Shown piece by piece: positions 25,668 through 28,964 of a DNA stretch of 28,964 bases. The DNA lies in the NCBI GenBank assembly GCA_031289995.1, contig JAITOI010000064.1, positions 1 to 28,964 of the forward strand. The letters run 5' to 3'. Numbering within the stretch: the first letter of the stretch is position 1; each line of letters starts with the position of its first letter. The stretch comes from Prevotellaceae bacterium (lineage in GTDB: Bacteria; Bacteroidota; Bacteroidia; Bacteroidales; UBA932). Made by a program: the position numbers and the translations under genes. The notes beneath the pieces are model-generated. The model did not search any database and was not told the DNA's origin. It worked only from the letters and a program-made list of their open reading frames with translations.

Positions 25668-28460
25668 GTGAAAAAACATTATTGCCTGCTGCATCTCGCG
25701 CTGCTATTGCCTTTGGCGATGCTCAACGCGCAAGTAATTTCCACCACGCCCGCCACGCTCACCACCGATTACGCGGGTGAGGTTACGGTGCTGTTCGATG
25801 CCGCGCAAGGCAGCAAAGGTCTGCAAGGCTTTACCGGCGAGGTGTACGCGCATACCGGCGTTATCACCTCGGCCAGCTCGTCGAGCTCCGATTGGAAGCA
25901 CGCGCCCACATGGGGCAACAACGCGGCAAAGTACAAGCTCAGCTCGCTCGGCGACAACAAGTGGCAGCTGCTCATCACGCCCAACATCCAAGCGTACTAC
26001 GGCCTGAGCGCAGGCGAGGTGGTGAAAAAGTTGGCCTTCGTTTTTCGCAGCGCCGATAACAGCAAGGAAGGTAAAGAGGTTGGCGGCGCCGATATTTTTG
26101 TTGACGTGGTCGAGCCTCAGCTTCGCGCAAAAATAGAGCTGCCCTCGCAGCCGCTCACGGTGGTCGCAAAAAACACCCGCCTCGCCATCAAAGCCACATC
26201 GCTGCAAAGCCAATCGCTGTCGCTGCTTGTCAACCACTCGCTGCTCTGCACCACCGGCGCAACAAGCCTCGACACGGCCTTCATTTTTGTTCAGGCGGGC
26301 GACAACGTTATCGTTGCTGAGGCAAGCGATGGCGCGGAAATTGCGCGCGACAGCGTTAGCGTTTTTGTTGCCGACACCACCGCAAGCGAGCTCATGCCCG
26401 CGGGCTTGCAGTACGGCATCAGCTACGACGACAACGACCCCACAACGGCCACCCTCGTGCTGTTTGCGCCCTACAAAAACAGCGTGTTTGTGCTCGGCGA
26501 CTTCAACGGCTGGAGGCCGCACACCAGCTACCAAATGAAGGCTGACAACGGCTGCTTTTGGCTCAAGCTAACCAACCTCGAAGCGGGCAAAGAGTACGCC
26601 TACCAGTACCTCATCGACGGCTCGCTAACGGTGGCTGACGCCTACTCCGAAAAAATTCTCGACCCCTGGAATGACGGCTACATCACGTCGTCGACCTACC
26701 CCAACCTGAAGCCTTACCCAACGGGACAAACCACCGGCATCGTGTCGGTGCTGCAAACGGCGCAGCAGCCCTACGCATGGGCCGTCGACAGCTTTGCAAA
26801 GCCCGCCCAAGAACGGCTCGCGGTGTACGAGCTGCTGGTGCGCGACTTCACAGCTGCGCACACCTACCGCGCCATCATCGACTCGCTCCACTACCTTCGC
26901 ACGCTGGGCATAAACGCCATCGAGCTGCTGCCCGTAAACGAGTTTGAGGGCAACGAAAGCTGGGGCTACAACCCCTCATTTTACTTCGCTCCCGACAAGT
27001 ACTACGGGCCAAAAAACGAGCTCAAGCGCTTGGTCGATTCGTGCCACGCCAACGGCATTGCGGTGATTGTTGACCTCGTGCTCAACCACTCGTTTGGGCT
27101 ATCGCCAATGGTGCAGATGTACTGGAACAGCGCCGCGGATTGCCCCGCCGCCAACAGCCCGTGGTTCAACGTCAGCTCGCCAAACCTCGACTACTACTGG
27201 GGTTCCGACTTCAACCACCAAAGCCCGCACACGCAAAAATTCGTTGACCGCGTCAACCGTTTTTGGCTGCAAGAGTATCGCGCCGACGGCATCCGCTTCG
27301 ACTTCACCAAGGGATTTACCAACACCGCAGGCAACGGCTGGGCCTACGATTCGCAGCGCATCGGCATCCTCAAGCGCATGGCCGACAGCATTCGCGCACA
27401 CGCGCCCGAGGCCTACATTATTTTTGAGCATCTCTCCGACAACGCGGAGGAAAAAGAGCTGGCCGACTACGGCATCATGCTCTGGGGCAACGTCAACGAC
27501 CAAGCCTGCGAAGCCATCATGGGCTACGCCTCAAACCTCACCGCCGCGTCGTACAAGAGCAAGGCCTGGAGCAAGCCGCATCTGGTGGCCTACATGGAAA
27601 GCCACGACGAGGAGCGCATGATGTACAAGGCCGCGCAGTGGGGCAAAGTCGAAGGCAGCTACAGCGCGAAAACGCCGGAGCGGGCAATGGAGCGCGCAGC
27701 ACTTTGCGCAACAATTTTCTTCGCCATTCCAGGTCCAAAAATGATTTGGCAATTCGGCGAGCTGGGCTACGACTACTCCATCAACGCCTGCACCGACGGC
27801 ACGGTTGGCGACTGCCGCACGGATAACAAGGCCATCCGCTGGGACTACCTGCAAAACGGCTACCGCTACAACCTCTACCTGCACTACGCAGAAATACTGC
27901 AGCTGCGCAACAAGTACGACGTGTTTCACGCCACCGATTTTGCGACCGCGCTCAGCGGCTACGTCAAAAGCGTTACCCTCAACGGCAGCGATATGAGCGC
28001 CGTGGTGGTGGGCAATTTTGGCGTAGCCGAAAGCGCCGCATCGCTCACGCTGCCTACGCAGGGCGTGTGGTACGAGTACTTTTCGCAGTCGCAAACAAGC
28101 GCCGATGCCCTCGCAAATTTCACGCTTGCCGCAGGCGAATACCGCCTCTACACCACCCAAAAAATTGACCGCCTCAACCTGCCGTTTGCCGACGTGCCAG
28201 ACATACCCACAGGCGTTGTCAGGCCGCCAGATTTCCGCGCAACGCTGAACGTTTTTCCCAACCCAACCGGCGACCTGCTAACCATCACCGGCGACCACGT
28301 GAAGGCGCAGGACACGGTGGAGCTGTACAGCCTGAACGGCGCGCTGGTGGCCACCTACACCGCCGCAGGCAGCAGCACAACTATCAGCATCGCGAAGCTG
28401 CCGCAGGGAGGGTATATCGTGAAGGTGGGGGGAGGGACGGCGAAGATATTTAAGAATTGA
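25668..28460 (+). CDS. T9SS-secreted GH13 alpha-amylase family enzyme
   Basis: The 930-residue product should hydrolyse or rearrange alpha-glucans such as starch outside the cell. It starts at GTG, which gives a good signal peptide (MKKHYCLLHLALLLPLAMLNA, cut near 21). Domains: an N-terminal beta domain (about 22-145), a linker Ig-like part (150-240), a CBM48-like domain (243-345; VLGDFNGWRPH), the GH13 barrel (about 383-750), a C-terminal beta-sandwich and a T9SS sorting domain (855-930; VFPNPTG, LPQGGYIVKVG). All GH13 motifs are present: DLVLNH (D469-H474), GIRFDF with nucleophile D545, FEH with acid E587, and SHDEE with D647. Exact substrate and bond specificity cannot be read from the sequence. 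It follows the giant adhesin gene by 15 bases with no promoter of its own, so the two are likely one transcript. Confidence 0.93.
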   Translation: MKKHYCLLHLALLLPLAMLNAQVISTTPATLTTDYAGEVTVLFDAAQGSKGLQGFTGEVYAHTGVITSASSSSSDWKHAPTWGNNAAKYKLSSLGDNKWQLLITPNIQAYYGLSAGEVVKKLAFVFRSADNSKEGKEVGGADIFVDVVEPQLRAKIELPSQPLTVVAKNTRLAIKATSLQSQSLSLLVNHSLLCTTGATSLDTAFIFVQAGDNVIVAEASDGAEIARDSVSVFVADTTASELMPAGLQYGISYDDNDPTTATLVLFAPYKNSVFVLGDFNGWRPHTSYQMKADNGCFWLKLTNLEAGKEYAYQYLIDGSLTVADAYSEKILDPWNDGYITSSTYPNLKPYPTGQTTGIVSVLQTAQQPYAWAVDSFAKPAQERLAVYELLVRDFTAAHTYRAIIDSLHYLRTLGINAIELLPVNEFEGNESWGYNPSFYFAPDKYYGPKNELKRLVDSCHANGIAVIVDLVLNHSFGLSPMVQMYWNSAADCPAANSPWFNVSSPNLDYYWGSDFNHQSPHTQKFVDRVNRFWLQEYRADGIRFDFTKGFTNTAGNGWAYDSQRIGILKRMADSIRAHAPEAYIIFEHLSDNAEEKELADYGIMLWGNVNDQACEAIMGYASNLTAASYKSKAWSKPHLVAYMESHDEERMMYKAAQWGKVEGSYSAKTPERAMERAALCATIFFAIPGPKMIWQFGELGYDYSINACTDGTVGDCRTDNKAIRWDYLQNGYRYNLYLHYAEILQLRNKYDVFHATDFATALSGYVKSVTLNGSDMSAVVVGNFGVAESAASLTLPTQGVWYEYFSQSQTSADALANFTLAAGEYRLYTTQKIDRLNLPFADVPDIPTGVVRPPDFRATLNVFPNPTGDLLTITGDHVKAQDTVELYSLNGALVATYTAAGSSTTISIAKLPQGGYIVKVGGGTAKIFKN

Positions 28461-28462
28461 GG

Positions 28463-28592
28463 ATTTGAAAATTTGAGGATTTGAAGATTTGAAAATTTGA
28501 AAATTTGAAGATTGCTGCGTCGCACATCGCATATCGCATAGTCGCACATCGCATAGTCGCATATCGCATAGTCGCACATCGCATATCGCATA
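28463..28592 (+). repeat. Composite intergenic repeat after the amylase gene
   Basis: Block one is six perfect-length 8-bp units ATTTGARR (28463-28510). A junction containing TTTGAAGATTGC leads to block two (28519-28592), built from GTCGCACATCGCATA units, some with an extra ATCGCATA. Blocks, order and junction match the copy at 12111-12257 read on the minus strand. It begins two bases after the amylase stop, and no separate terminator hairpin is visible. Confidence 0.88.
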
Positions 28593-28663
28593 TTTCTTGC
28601 GCGATTATAAGAATTTTTAGCTAAACATGAAGAATCAAGCGCTACATATCCAAATTTTACCCC

Positions 28664-28672
28664 TACCTTTGC
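28664..28672 (+). promoter_or_regulatory. Likely -7 box for the HU-family gene
   Basis: TACCTTTGC matches the TAnnTTTGC -7 element and is followed by GCCGC. No TTTG lies at the usual -33 distance. If used, it gives a leader of about 200 bases that includes the four 21-bp repeats before the gene start at 28885. Confidence 0.55.
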
Positions 28673-28722
28673 GCCGCTGAATGGCTCATGCCTGCGCAAA
28701 AAAAGTGTAACGACAGCCGAAC

Positions 28723-28806
28723 TTTTTTCAAGGTAATACGTAAATTTTTCAAGGCGATACGTAAATTTTTTAAGGCGATAAATAGTTTTTTCAAGGTAAT
28801 AAATTT
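28723..28806 (+). repeat. Four tandem 21-bp repeats upstream of the HU-family gene
   Basis: Four units with an exact 21-bp period begin at 28723, 28744, 28765 and 28786. Each has a T-run followed by CAAGG or TAAGG and then a GATA/AATA-type end. Units one and two contain the palindrome TACGTA. The period equals two DNA helical turns, so bound proteins would align on one face. The array lies 78 bases before the HU-family start codon. Confidence 0.85.
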
Positions 28807-28884
28807 CAGGCTGACTATATAAAAATTTTCGGCACAAATGAAGGCCGATGTTGATAGTATTAATAACCAAAAAACCAAAGTATT

Positions 28885-28964
28885 ATGAAGTACAAAATGG
28901 TTGAAAGGCGCAACCCGTCCAATCCGGATGCTCCCCACAAGTGGCACGCCAGCGCGGTACACGC
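28885..28964 (+). CDS. HU-family DNA-binding protein, N-terminal part only
   Basis: The window cuts this gene after 26 codons. The visible residues (MKYKMVERRNPSNPDAPHKW) match the start of the Bacteroidota HU/IHF-like proteins of about 120-160 residues, in which a KWY-type segment precedes the HU fold. Such proteins bend and package DNA, and some act as regulators. The assignment rests on this short N-terminal match from memory. The four 21-bp repeats upstream may be relevant to its control. Confidence 0.6.
   Translation, partial: MKYKMVERRNPSNPDAPHKWHASAVH

Noticed and set aside
28463..28592. A possible CRISPR array
   Set aside because: Units are 8 or 15 bp and directly adjacent, with no unique spacers and no cas genes in the window.
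28827..28850. A short hairpin (TCGGC with GCCGA) before the HU-family gene as a riboswitch or operator
   Set aside because: Only five base pairs with a ten-base loop; too weak to call.
28278..28870. Minus-strand frames with repeated MRLCD / MCDYA and LKNLRI peptides
   Set aside because: They arise from reading the tandem DNA repeats at 28463-28592 and 28723-28806 and show no other coding signal.

Overview
The window reads as a chromosomal segment of a Bacteroidota bacterium, most likely a Bacteroidales member. The evidence is the RpoB/RpoC protein type, two proteins ending in type IX secretion (T9SS) sorting domains, several promoters of the TTTG-N19/20-TAnnTTTGC form typical of this phylum, and weak Shine-Dalgarno sequences. 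No rRNA, CRISPR array, prophage, insertion sequence or recognisable defence system is visible.

Layout. Positions 97-309 hold a small acidic hypothetical gene on the + strand. It converges on the end of a long minus-strand translation/transcription block across a structured gap (310-638). Read in its own direction (right to left), the block runs: rpsU, a XerC-like recombinase and hpf; then tRNA-Thr(UGU), tRNA-Tyr(GUA), tRNA-Gly(UCC), tRNA-Thr(GGU), tuf, tRNA-Trp(CCA), secE, nusG, rplK, rplA, rplJ, rplL, rpoB and rpoC. This is the same tRNA4-tuf-secE-nusG-rplKAJL-rpoBC order known from Escherichia coli, with tRNA-Trp inserted. Consensus promoters lie upstream of rpsU and of the tRNA cluster, and strong hairpins sit between tuf and tRNA-Trp, between rplL and rpoB, and after rpoC. 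Upstream of rpsU, also on the minus strand, is a membrane-anchored protein with tandem helix-hairpin-helix motifs.

From about 16.9 kb the + strand carries two secreted proteins behind a textbook promoter. The first is a 2876-residue multidomain adhesin-like protein: seven jelly-roll (choice-of-anchor J / cleaved-adhesin-like) modules, most of them alternating with CARDB-like Ig domains, plus FN3, Big_5-like and propeller-like parts. Fifteen bases later comes a GH13 alpha-amylase family enzyme. Both have signal peptides and near-matching T9SS C-terminal domains, so both should reach the cell surface and may work together on starch-like glucans. The window ends inside an HU-family DNA-binding protein gene preceded by four exact-period 21-bp repeats.

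The least ordinary content is short repetitive DNA. A two-block intergenic element occurs twice, in the same orientation relative to the preceding gene (12111-12257 and 28463-28592). A 9-bp repeat encodes the N-terminus of NusG. Other small tandem repeats lie at 562-588, 16848-16875 and 28723-28806. Protein and RNA oddities include a roughly 10-residue insertion in L11, a Leu in place of a normally conserved Pro in the RpoB rifampicin region, and a C at position 55 of tRNA-Thr(GGU). I see no clear new multi-gene system; the repeat family and the adhesin-amylase pair are the best leads.
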